Origin: JAGIBJ01 sp032119595
GTDB lineage: Bacteria > Actinomycetota > Thermoleophilia > Solirubrobacterales > Solirubrobacteraceae
NCBI GenBank assembly: GCA_032119595.1
Contig: JAUMBQ010000001.1
Span: 62,001-126,000, forward strand
DNA length: 64,000 nucleotides
Direction: 5' to 3'
The position numbers and the translations under genes are program-made. Each line of letters opens with the position of its first letter. The stretch's first letter is position 1. The notes beneath the pieces were generated by a model, which ran no database searches, was not told the DNA's origin, and worked only from the letters and a program-made list of their open reading frames with translations. Below are positions 44,950 to 56,891 of the stretch, piece by piece.

Positions 44950-46206
44950 TCACAGCAGAAACGAAAAGAGCGGCGATCCTGGCGGGACGCGTTCGATGTC
45001 GAGGCGGCTGGCCTCGAAGCGCGCCAGGAGGCCCGCAAGATCGGCGGCGCGTTCGAGTTCGATGCCGACCAGCGCTGGCCCCGTCTCGCGGTTGTTCTTC
45101 TTCACGTACTCGAAGGCGATGATGTCCTCGCCGTGCACGAGCACGTCGTCCAGGAAGCCGCGCAGCGCGCCAGGCTCCTGCGGAAACGTCACGAGGAAGT
45201 AGTGGCGCAGCCCCGCATGCAGGAGCGACCTCTCGACGACCTCGGCGTACCGCGACACGTCGTTGTTGCCACCCGACACGATGCACGCCGTCGCGCCCTG
45301 CGGTGTCCGAGCAAGCGGGCCGCGAAGCGCCGCGATGGCCAGCGCTCCAGCCGGCTCGGCGATGATGCCCTCCGATTGGTAGAGCCCGAGCATCTCGGTA
45401 CACACCGCGCCTTCAGGTACGGACACGATCTCGTCGAAGAGGTCGCGCACGAGGGGAAACGTGTGGTCGCCGACTCGGCCGACGGCGGCACCATCGACGA
45501 ACGTGTCGACGGCAGGCAGCCGCACAGGCTCGCCGGCATCCAGTGCAGCGCGCATGCTCGGCGCGCCCGCCGGCTCAGCGCCGATCAGATAGGTCTCGGG
45601 CGAATGCGCGCGCAGCCAGAGCGCCATCCCGGCGGCGAGCCCTCCCCCACCGATCGGCACCACGACCGTGTCGAGCGGAATCACGAGCTGCTCGAGCAGC
45701 TCCACGGCGACGGTGCCTTGCCCCGCAATGGTGCGTGGATCATCGAACGGCTCCACATAGACCGCACCGGTGTCGTGGCTGTCGGCGTGCGCCGCGGCGC
45801 TGGCTTCGTCGTAGGAACTGCCGGCGATCACGAGTTCCACCCACTCAGCGCCGATCGCCTGGATGCGTTCACGCTTTTGCCGCGGCGTGTTGGCCGGCAC
45901 GAACACACGCCCGCGGATCTGGAGCTGACGACACGCGAACGCGAGTCCCTGACCGTGATTCCCAGCACTGGCGCACACGACGCCGCGCGCTCGGTCTTGC
46001 GCCGTCAGCGACGAAATCAGCGCGTACGCGCCGCGCACCTTGTACGACCGGCAGAGCTGAATGTCCTCGCGCTTGAGGAGCACGACAAACCCGAGATCCT
46101 CGGTCAGTCGCTCGCTGATCTCCAGCGGCGTGCGCCGCACGACCGGCTCCAGCCGCGTCGCCGCCGAATGAACATCGTCGGCGGTCGGCGCAGCGGGGAT
46201 CGTCAC
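44950..46206 (-). CDS. ilvA: Threonine dehydratase
   Basis: The product is 418 residues with a GTG start. It is a fold-type II PLP enzyme: the Schiff-base Lys56 in CRSYKVRGAY, the phosphate-binding SAGNHGQG, and the glycine loop VPIGGGGLAAG. After residue 320 comes one ACT-like regulatory domain (HYFLVTFPQEPGALRGFLDDVL), the layout of the shorter IlvA form. It turns threonine into 2-oxobutanoate, the first step to isoleucine, and is probably regulated by isoleucine through the ACT domain. No other ilv genes are nearby. Confidence 0.92.
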   Translation of the reverse strand: MTIPAAPTADDVHSAATRLEPVVRRTPLEISERLTEDLGFVVLLKREDIQLCRSYKVRGAYALISSLTAQDRARGVVCASAGNHGQGLAFACRQLQIRGRVFVPANTPRQKRERIQAIGAEWVELVIAGSSYDEASAAAHADSHDTGAVYVEPFDDPRTIAGQGTVAVELLEQLVIPLDTVVVPIGGGGLAAGMALWLRAHSPETYLIGAEPAGAPSMRAALDAGEPVRLPAVDTFVDGAAVGRVGDHTFPLVRDLFDEIVSVPEGAVCTEMLGLYQSEGIIAEPAGALAIAALRGPLARTPQGATACIVSGGNNDVSRYAEVVERSLLHAGLRHYFLVTFPQEPGALRGFLDDVLVHGEDIIAFEYVKKNNRETGPALVGIELERAADLAGLLARFEASRLDIERVPPGSPLFSFLL

Positions 46207-46253
46207 CGCACGATCCTAGATGGACGCACGTGGGCCAGCGCTACGAATCCGGA

Positions 46254-46787
46254 TCAAGCCTTCCATGGGACACGGATACGAGCCAGGCGTCCGACCTTCG
46301 CCAGCGCGCCGGTGAGCAGGCGCACGGCCACCCCGGAGAACCGCATCGAATCGCGATGCTCGCCCCACAGCACCGAGAGGTACAGCAGCGCCTTGGGCGA
46401 CTTCAGGTTCGTGAGCTTCCCGCTGCGCGAGAGCAGTCCCAGTCGGTCGATGTAGTCCTGAAAGCTCCCTGCCGGATCGTGGACGTTGTGACAGACCGCC
46501 GGTTCGGAGCCGTGATTGCGGTACGTGTGAACAACGCCCGCCGGCACGACGAGCTTGTCGCCCGCTTCAAGTCGCCGCCATTGCTTCCCATACAGCACCT
46601 CGAGCGAGCCGCTCACGACTTCGAACTCGTCAGTCTGATCCGGATGCACGTGTGGTGGGGTGGCCGTGCTTGCAGGCGGCACCACCATCTCGAGTTCAAA
46701 ACGCTCTCGGTTGGGCGTCGTTGCACGCTTCGTGATCTGGACCTCAGTCCCGTCAGGCAACGTCGTTCGGGGCTCCGTGGGGCACAT
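46254..46787 (-). CDS. Cupin-domain protein
   Basis: The 177-residue protein starts at the ATG at 46787. The first cupin motif is TPPHVHPDQTDEFEVVSGSLEVLYG with two His and one Glu metal ligands, and the second is VVPAGVVHTYRNHG with the third histidine. The C-terminal 60 residues form helices after the barrel. Function (dioxygenase, isomerase, binding protein) cannot be told. It follows a 47-base gap upstream of ilvA's GTG on the same strand order, so both may share a transcript. Confidence 0.8.
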   Translation of the reverse strand: MCPTEPRTTLPDGTEVQITKRATTPNRERFELEMVVPPASTATPPHVHPDQTDEFEVVSGSLEVLYGKQWRRLEAGDKLVVPAGVVHTYRNHGSEPAVCHNVHDPAGSFQDYIDRLGLLSRSGKLTNLKSPKALLYLSVLWGEHRDSMRFSGVAVRLLTGALAKVGRLARIRVPWKA

Positions 46788-47644
46788 GAGGACACCGTAT
46801 CCTCGGAAACGGTGTCTGCGCAAAGCATATTCACGCAAACTCCCCAGGGACGAGCATCCGCTCAGCCCTGCCGCGGCCGCCGCACCGCGGGACTTCGTCG
46901 ACGGCGGGCGGCCTGAGTGCGCTGGGACGACCGGGCTGTCACCGCCCGGCCGCCCCGCATTCCCCAGCCTCTCGCGAACGACCGGGGAAGCGTGATCAGC
47001 GCACGCAGGCCGCCCGTCGCCGGACGGCGCCATCGGCGCTACGCAGGACTGCACGCGGCTGGAGCCGCATCCTGCTCCGGCACACCATGGGCGCAAGCGC
47101 AAGGGTCCCGCCTCGCCGCTGCGCCGTGGTGGTGAGCCGGCCGGTGCCTCGAAGGGCAACTCGGCTGGGACGCTCGGGAGGCATTGCATGCCCCCTCGGA
47201 ACGAAAACTGGAGGAATCGAAGGCGGCAGCGCCCGCCCGGCGCGGCCACCGAGCCGACGGCGGCGCCGCGGGCGCTCCCGCCTCACGGGCCCGTCGTGCT
47301 CCGAAAACGCTGCCGGAAACAGCACCCGAACGACGAGGATCGCGATCACGAGCCGGAGCGGACGGACGGGAGATGGACTGGGCACGGACATGTGGACCTT
47401 GGAGCGCCGGGCCGGTGATCGCTAACGCGGACACCATCCGGCCGACTCGAACCTCCAAGTTACATACGCGTAGCTATTCTGGCAACCCCAACTTTCCAAT
47501 AGATCGAAAACCCTGCTGGAAAGGGCAATTACCAGGCATCGCACTGCGGCTTTCGGGGCACCCACGCCGTCCTGTGTGCCGCACACCGACCCAACCTTGA
47601 CACGCCCGTGTCAACGTTGAAGGTTGGTTGCTAGGATCCCGTGC
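46788..47644. other. Geneless 857-base region upstream of metH
   Basis: No frame here has the codon bias of the real genes. The part from about 46990 to 47440 is GC rich without clear structure. From about 47455 to 47560 it is AT rich for this genome, with an imperfect dyad (CTTTCCA and TGGAAAG), and may hold the metH promoter. I found no match to the cobalamin, SAM or SAH riboswitch consensus. Confidence 0.6.
47591..47627 (+). promoter_or_regulatory. Nested hairpins just before metH
   Basis: TTGACACG pairs perfectly with CGTGTCAA across two bases (47597-47614), and CCAACCTT (47591-47598) pairs with AAGGTTGG (47620-47627). The two stems share the bases at 47597-47598 and end six bases before the AGGA ribosome site (47633-47636), so they may form an alternative-fold leader. 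Confidence 0.4.
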
Positions 47645-51289
<3,645 letters not shown>

Positions 51290-51305
51290 ACCGGCCGACC
51301 GTGCT

Positions 51306-51342
51306 CCATGTAATTCCTCGCGCTGCGCGTGGAATTACATGG
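51306..51342. terminator. Palindromic terminator after metH
   Basis: CCATGTAATTCC and its exact complement flank a 13-base centre that is itself CGCGC-T-GCGCG. The arms are AT rich at the middle, unlike the surrounding DNA. It sits between metH and the convergent hydrolase gene. Confidence 0.7.
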
Positions 51343-51542
51343 TACGGCCGGCTCAGCCTCGCCTGACCGGCACTGAAGCCCTGCGACACCCGTCGCGCAC
51401 CAGGTGCGCGTCCGACGATCGGGTAGGTATCGACCGCCGGACGAGCTTCACCAAAACTACGCCTATTGGACGGCGTTGTGTGACCGCGCGCATAGATGGC
51501 GCGGGATCAGTGCTGGTCCCCCGGCTGAGAAGGGACGCTCGC

Positions 51543-52403
51543 TCAGGCGGTCTGCTTGACCCGCTGGCTGAGCTCTTCGAGGATCTCCGCGACGCGCTCG
51601 CCGTCTTCCCAGAAGTACAGGTGGCCGGCGCCGGTGAACTCGTCGAACGACGATCCCACGATGCCCTCGTGGATCGGAGCGTGGTTCGGGAACGGCAGCA
51701 TCCGGTCCTCGGTGCCGTGCATGATCGCGGTCGGCACGGTGATCTCGCCCAGGCGCTGCTGCGTGTCGTGGGCGCCGATGGCCTGCAGCTGGCCCATGAT
51801 CACGCGCATCGGAACCGGCGCGAGGAGCGACAGCTCCAGGAAGCGCGCGAGCGCGGCCTCGTCGTTCCAAAAGCGCTCGGAGAGGTTGAGCTCGAACCCG
51901 GCCCGCAGGGCGAGGTCGCGGTCGCCGGACTGCTGCGCTTCGAAGAGCCGCTGGATGTCGGACGGGTTCGGTGGCGTCATTGCCGCACCGCCAGCCGTCG
52001 TGCAGCCGAGCGCCAGCGTGCGGACCCGATCCGGGTGGCGCAGCGTGAGTTCGAGCGCCGTCATGCCACCCATCGAGATGCCGTACACGTCGATCGGCTC
52101 GGTGATGCCGAGCACGTCGAGGGCGGCCGCCTGATCATCGGCCAGGTCGGCGATCGTGTAGCCAGGCTCGGGAGTCGCGGTCTTGTACACGCCACGGTGA
52201 TTGATCGTGACGACCGACCGGCCCGCCTCGATGAGCCGGCCACTCAGTACGTCGCCCCAGTGGTCGTGCGTGCCACTCATGCCTTGGATGAGCAGCAGGG
52301 GCCGCCCAACGCCCCAGCGCCAGATGACGCGATCGGTGCCATCCGGGAGCGTGATGGTCGAGACCACCGGATCAGGGGTGCTGGAATCCACGAAGGCCTG
52401 CAT
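51543..52403 (-). CDS. Alpha/beta hydrolase
   Basis: The 286-residue protein has the nucleophile Ser110 in GISMGG, an acid in HGTEDRMLP and a histidine in GAGHLYFWE, the full catalytic triad of the fold. It starts at the ATG at 52403; longer frames would run through the divergent promoter. No signal peptide is seen. Substrate is unknown; esterase or lactonase activity is typical. It is divergent from the patatin gene. Confidence 0.87.
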   Translation of the reverse strand: MQAFVDSSTPDPVVSTITLPDGTDRVIWRWGVGRPLLLIQGMSGTHDHWGDVLSGRLIEAGRSVVTINHRGVYKTATPEPGYTIADLADDQAAALDVLGITEPIDVYGISMGGMTALELTLRHPDRVRTLALGCTTAGGAAMTPPNPSDIQRLFEAQQSGDRDLALRAGFELNLSERFWNDEAALARFLELSLLAPVPMRVIMGQLQAIGAHDTQQRLGEITVPTAIMHGTEDRMLPFPNHAPIHEGIVGSSFDEFTGAGHLYFWEDGERVAEILEELSQRVKQTA

Positions 52404-52507
52404 AGGTACGTAAGCGTACCTCGTTCGGCCATCGCGGCCCACTGGTTGGACGGCTGGGCGAGCGCCAGCACTCAGGCAACCGGGCACTGCAATAACGTGG
52501 ATCGTTG

Positions 52508-53512
52508 ATGCGGGTCCTGGCAATCGATGGCGGTGGGATCCGCGGGCTCCTTCCTGGCGTCGTACTGGCCGAGCTCGAGCGCCTGTCGGGCCATCCGACC
52601 TTCGAGCTGTTCGACCTGATCGCCGGCAGCTCCGCCGGCGGGCTCGTGGCGGCGGCCCTCGCGGTGCCGGGGGATCAAGGCGGCGCCCGCTGGACGGCGA
52701 ACGAGGTCACGGGGCTCTTCGAGCGCGAGGGCGCCCGAATCTTCCGTCGCACCCTGGGCCGCAGCGTCCGCACCCGCTTCGGCTTCTCCCGCCCGCGCTA
52801 CTCCGACGAGATCCTCAACGAGGTCCTCACCGACTACTGCGGCTCCGTGCGCCTGCGAGACGCGACCACCAACCTGATGATCTGTTCGTACGACGTGGAG
52901 CGTCGCAGTCCGATCCGCTTCAACTCGTGGGACGCGCGCCGCGACAGCGGCCACGACCGGGCGCTTTGGCAGGTGGCCCGCGCCACGATCGCCGCTCCGA
53001 CGTACTTCGCGCCGATGCGTCTGACGCCTCCGGGCAAGCACGCGCCGGGCTCGCTGATCGACGGCGGCATCGTGGCCCACAACCCGGCGCTACTCGGCGC
53101 GATCGAAGGCGCGACGCTGCGCCCGCAGGAGCCGGTGACCATCGTGAGCCTCGGGACCGGCGAACTGAACAAGCGGCTTCGCTGGGAAGAGGCGTCGACG
53201 TGGGGCGCCGTGCGCTGGGCGAGGCCGATGATCGACATGTTCTTCGACGCGTCGTCGTCGATCGTGCAGGAGCAGCTCCATCGCATGCTTGGCGAGCGCA
53301 ACCACCGGTTCCAAATCCCGCTCACGGGCTGCACCGAAGCGATGGACGACGCGAGCCCTCGCAATCTGGCCGCACTGCGTCGCAACGCCGAGCTGCTCAT
53401 CGAGCAGCGCCATGGGGAGCTCGTGCAGCTCGCCCATGACCTGCTGCCGGAGAACAACCCGCCCACCGAGGGCGACCGGCGCGAGCATCGCGAGCGCCGC
53501 CGCCTCACCTGA
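52508..53512 (+). CDS. Patatin-like phospholipase
   Basis: The 334-residue protein has the oxyanion motif DGGGIRG (7-13), the nucleophile Ser42 in GSSAGG and the dyad partner Asp185 in IDGGIVAHNP. These are the patatin phospholipase hallmarks. There is no signal peptide or membrane segment, so it should act on lipids from the cytoplasm or after release. The start is the ATG at 52508. A histidine-arginine-rich tail (REHRERRRLT) ends the chain. Confidence 0.9.
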   Translation: MRVLAIDGGGIRGLLPGVVLAELERLSGHPTFELFDLIAGSSAGGLVAAALAVPGDQGGARWTANEVTGLFEREGARIFRRTLGRSVRTRFGFSRPRYSDEILNEVLTDYCGSVRLRDATTNLMICSYDVERRSPIRFNSWDARRDSGHDRALWQVARATIAAPTYFAPMRLTPPGKHAPGSLIDGGIVAHNPALLGAIEGATLRPQEPVTIVSLGTGELNKRLRWEEASTWGAVRWARPMIDMFFDASSSIVQEQLHRMLGERNHRFQIPLTGCTEAMDDASPRNLAALRRNAELLIEQRHGELVQLAHDLLPENNPPTEGDRREHRERRRLT

Positions 53513-53652
53513 GGCTCGGCCGGTTCCGAGGGGGACACTGGCGCCGACACCGACAAGATGCAACGCTTCGTTGCCGAACGGCACCCGCCGACCCGTTGCC
53601 GCCGCTTCCCTGCGCTGCATCGCGCCCTCACTGGGCTCCACCGACTGTCCCG

Positions 53653-56262
53653 ATGATCACCGCGCCCGAACCCGCATCCACTCCCGCCGCACCCGAACCC
53701 GCGCTGGCCCGTCTCGGGCGGCTGATGGCTCGTCGGCGCCGCACCGTGGTGGTCGTGTGGATCGGCATCTTGGCGCTGGCCCTGGTCGCAGGCCCCAAGG
53801 TCGCCGGCGACTGGAGCGTGGACTACGGCACACCCGGCAGCGACTCGCTTGCGGCACAAGAGCTGCTTGAGCGCAGCTTCGACGACGTCAGCGGCAGCAC
53901 CTTGCTGTTCACCTGGCGCAGCGAGGGCAAAGGGCGCACCGCGCGCGATCCTGCCGCGATGGCCCGCGCCAACGCCGTCTTGCGGGAGCTGGCTGCGGTG
54001 CCCGGCATCGACAAGCGCGTCGCGAGTGACGCGACCTTCTCCCCCGACAAGCGCACCGCCATCCTGACCGTGCCGCTGTCGGAGCGCCCGTCCGACATCG
54101 CCGACGCCGATCGCGAGACGCTGCGCACGATCATGGACGGCGCCTCGCGCTCGAGCGTGCGCGTACGCATGGGCGGCACGCTCATCCAGGAGGTGCAGGC
54201 GCAGGAGATCTCGTCCGAGGGCGTCGGCCTCGCGGTCGCCCTCATCATTCTCCTGGCGACCTTCGGCACCGTCGTCGCTGCCGGCCTCCCGATCGCGACC
54301 GCGCTCTTCGGCATCGGCACGGGCTCGGCGTTCGTGGGGTTGATCGCGGCCATCTTCGACACACCCGCGTGGACGTCGTCGGTCGCCGCGATGGTCGGCA
54401 TCGGCGTCGGCATCGACTACGCACTGCTGGTCCTCACCCGCCACCGCACCTCGCTGCGGGACGGCGCAGAGGTCGAGGATTCCATCGCGCATGCCCTCGG
54501 GACGGCCGGCCATTCCGTGCTCGTCGCCGGCGGCACCGTCGTGATCTCGCTCCTCGGCCTGCTGCTGATGGGCCTGCCCTACCTCAAGGGCGTCGGGTTC
54601 GCCACCAGCGCGACGGTGCTCGTGGTGCTGATCGCGTCGCTCACGCTCCTCCCCGCGCTCCTCGGGTTCGCCGGCCACCGGATCGACGCCCTCAAGATCC
54701 CCGGCATCGCCCGGCCGGACACTCCCGCGCCGTGGACCCCCGAGACGGGCGATCCGACGCCCGCCGACCAAAGCCCACGGTTCGCCCGCTGGACCGCCAA
54801 GGTGCAGCGCAACGCGTGGACCGCCACGCTTGCCAGCCTCGCCACCATCGCCGTGCTCACCGCACCAGTCGTGGGCGTGCGGCTCGGGTTCCCCGGCATG
54901 GGCAACGACCCGGTCGGAAGTCAGACGCGCGAGGCCCACGACCAGATGGCGGAGGCCTTCGGCGTGGGCGTCGTCGGGCCGCTGCGCGTCGTGGTCCCGC
55001 TCACCCGCGAGGGCGACCGCGAGCGCATGGTGCGGCTGCGCACCAAGATCGCGCGCGACGATCGCGTGGCCGGCGTGGCTCGGTCCATCACGGCTGATGA
55101 CGGCACCGTGGCGCGCCTAGACGTGCAGAGCGTCACCGAACCGGAAAGTGCCGACTCAGCGGCCCTGCTCAAGAAGCTGCGCGAGGAGCTGATCCCGAAG
55201 TCAGGGCTGTCGGGAGTCGTTATCGGCGGCTATACGGCCGAAACCCAGGACATGGCCGTGGCCACCGAGATTCGCCTGCCACTGTTGTTCCTTGGCGTCG
55301 CCGGGCTCTCGGCCCTCCTCCTGCTCGTCGCCTTCCGCTCGATCGTGGTGCCCATCAAGGCCGGACTCATGAACCTCTTCTCGATCGCCGCGGCCTACGG
55401 CGTCGTCGCCTTCATGGCCGAGGGCGGTGTCGCCGGCGGGCTGATCGGCATTGATGGCGATGTGCCGATTCCGCCGTTCGTGGCCGTGCTGATGTTTGCG
55501 GTGCTCTTCGGCCTCTCGATGGACTACGAGGTCTTCCTCGTCGGCCGGATCCGCGAGTACTGGGCGCAGCACGGCGACGCGGATCGCGCGATCGTCGAGG
55601 GCGTCGCGTCAACCGCACGGGTCGTGACCGCGGCCGCCGCGATCATGATCGCCGTCTTTGGTGCGTTCACGCTGTCGGACCTGATCGTGCTCAAACTGAT
55701 CGGCGTTGGCATGGCTGCGGCGATCTTGGTCGACGCAACCATCATCCGCCTCGTCCTGGTCCCTGCGCTCATGACGCTGATGGGGAGTCGCAACTGGTGG
55801 CTCCCCGGCTGGCTCGACCGGCTGATCCCCGATGTCACGGCCGACGGGATCGCGTCCGGCCCGCCGTCTGCCGCGACGCCGGGCAGGACCAAGACCACCC
55901 GACGGTCTCCGGCCAGCGCGCCGCCCCGGCGAGCGATGCGAGCGTCGCGATTCCGCCGGCCTGACCCGATGGAACGCATCACCGGGCGCCCGGAGCGATC
56001 AGAGCGTCCGGAACGTCCGGCCGCCGCGCCGAAACGGGCCCAGTCGCACATCGCGCCCAGCCTGTCCCAACCGGTCTCGCTGCGATCACCAGTCGCGCCT
56101 CCACCGCTCCTCTCAGAGCGCGAGCCCGGCTGGGCGGCGCGGCCCCAGCCGCCGACCCAGACTCCGCTCGAAGGGGCGTTCGACGAGCTGGAGTTCGACT
56201 ACGACCCCGGCCTGGACCCAGGCCCAGCCGAGAGCGACGAAGCGCCGCGCCTCAGCTGGTGA
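53653..56262 (+). CDS. MMPL-family lipid transporter (copy 1)
   Basis: The product is 869 residues. Two repeats each with one helix, a soluble domain and a five-helix bundle form an RND pump; VGIGVGIDYALLVLTRHR in helix bundle 1 and FGLSMDYEVFLVGRIREYW in bundle 2 hold the conserved Asp residues that carry protons. After residue 730 there is a roughly 140-residue Pro/Arg-rich tail ending in acidic DELEFDYDPG; the second copy lacks it. The 3' end overlaps the convergent MarR gene by 11 bases. Confidence 0.9.
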   Translation: MITAPEPASTPAAPEPALARLGRLMARRRRTVVVVWIGILALALVAGPKVAGDWSVDYGTPGSDSLAAQELLERSFDDVSGSTLLFTWRSEGKGRTARDPAAMARANAVLRELAAVPGIDKRVASDATFSPDKRTAILTVPLSERPSDIADADRETLRTIMDGASRSSVRVRMGGTLIQEVQAQEISSEGVGLAVALIILLATFGTVVAAGLPIATALFGIGTGSAFVGLIAAIFDTPAWTSSVAAMVGIGVGIDYALLVLTRHRTSLRDGAEVEDSIAHALGTAGHSVLVAGGTVVISLLGLLLMGLPYLKGVGFATSATVLVVLIASLTLLPALLGFAGHRIDALKIPGIARPDTPAPWTPETGDPTPADQSPRFARWTAKVQRNAWTATLASLATIAVLTAPVVGVRLGFPGMGNDPVGSQTREAHDQMAEAFGVGVVGPLRVVVPLTREGDRERMVRLRTKIARDDRVAGVARSITADDGTVARLDVQSVTEPESADSAALLKKLREELIPKSGLSGVVIGGYTAETQDMAVATEIRLPLLFLGVAGLSALLLLVAFRSIVVPIKAGLMNLFSIAAAYGVVAFMAEGGVAGGLIGIDGDVPIPPFVAVLMFAVLFGLSMDYEVFLVGRIREYWAQHGDADRAIVEGVASTARVVTAAAAIMIAVFGAFTLSDLIVLKLIGVGMAAAILVDATIIRLVLVPALMTLMGSRNWWLPGWLDRLIPDVTADGIASGPPSAATPGRTKTTRRSPASAPPRRAMRASRFRRPDPMERITGRPERSERPERPAAAPKRAQSHIAPSLSQPVSLRSPVAPPPLLSEREPGWAARPQPPTQTPLEGAFDELEFDYDPGLDPGPAESDEAPRLSW

Positions 56263-56758
56263 CGGGCTCGGCGCCGTTCTGCTCGGCGACGACGGCCTCG
56301 AGCCAGTTGCACTGAGCACCGAGGCCGGTGAGGACCTTCGAAGCGATCCGCGTGAGTTGGCTCAGCTCGCCTTCGTCCAGGTACTGGCCGAAGTGCTCCT
56401 CGACGAGCGCGAGCTGCACGGGGTGCGCTGCCATGACGGCGTCTTCGCCGGCCTTCGTGAGCTTGGCGTACGTGGCCCGGCGGTCGGTCTTGGGCGTATA
56501 GCGCTCCACGTAGCCAGCGTCTTCGAGGCGCGCGACCAGCTTGGTCGCGCCACCGCGGGAGATTAGGAGGTCGTCGGCGAGTTCATTCATCCGTTGCCCG
56601 TCGGGCTCAGACTGCAGGCAAGCGAGGAGCTCGTACCAGCTCGCAGGCAGCCCAGTCTGAGCCTCGAGATCCCGCGCGAGGCGCTCAAACGTGCGCGCCT
56701 GGAGCTGCAGAAGGCCGTAGTACGCGATGAACGAGGAGGTGTGGAGGTGTTCTCCCAT
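56252..56758 (-). CDS. MarR-family transcription regulator
   Basis: The 168-residue protein is a winged-helix MarR: helices, then NELADDLLISRGGATKLVARLEDAGYV as the recognition part, the wing (ERYTPKTDRRATYAKLT), and a dimerisation helix. It starts at the ATG at 56758. Divergent placement 133 bases from the second MMPL gene suggests it controls that gene and itself, likely releasing DNA when a small molecule binds. Confidence 0.9.
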   Translation of the reverse strand: MGEHLHTSSFIAYYGLLQLQARTFERLARDLEAQTGLPASWYELLACLQSEPDGQRMNELADDLLISRGGATKLVARLEDAGYVERYTPKTDRRATYAKLTKAGEDAVMAAHPVQLALVEEHFGQYLDEGELSQLTRIASKVLTGLGAQCNWLEAVVAEQNGAEPVTS

Positions 56759-56817
56759 GGGACAAGTGTAGCCGAAGGGTTGACGTGGAAACTCAAAGTG
56801 ATAGCTTCCTCGACAAT

Positions 56818-56833
56818 AGTTGCCTTGGAAACG
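56818..56833. promoter_or_regulatory. Candidate MarR operator
   Basis: AGTTGCCTTGGAAACG is an imperfect 7-2-7 dyad in the 133-base gap between the MarR and MMPL genes. Nearby is a repeated CGACAAT. It fits the size of MarR boxes, but no copy is seen elsewhere. Confidence 0.3.
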
Positions 56834-56891
56834 GTTTGCCGACAATCGGTAGATCGCTTTCGGCGCCAGATCCACCTCCCGAGAGTTCACC

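Noticed and set aside
46996..47600. Open frames upstream of metH on both strands
   Set aside because: They are Arg/Pro/Ala rich, lack third-position bias and ribosome sites, and overlap one another.
46788..47644. Cobalamin, SAM or SAH riboswitch upstream of metH
   Set aside because: I looked for the conserved boxes of each and found none; only unassigned stems are present.
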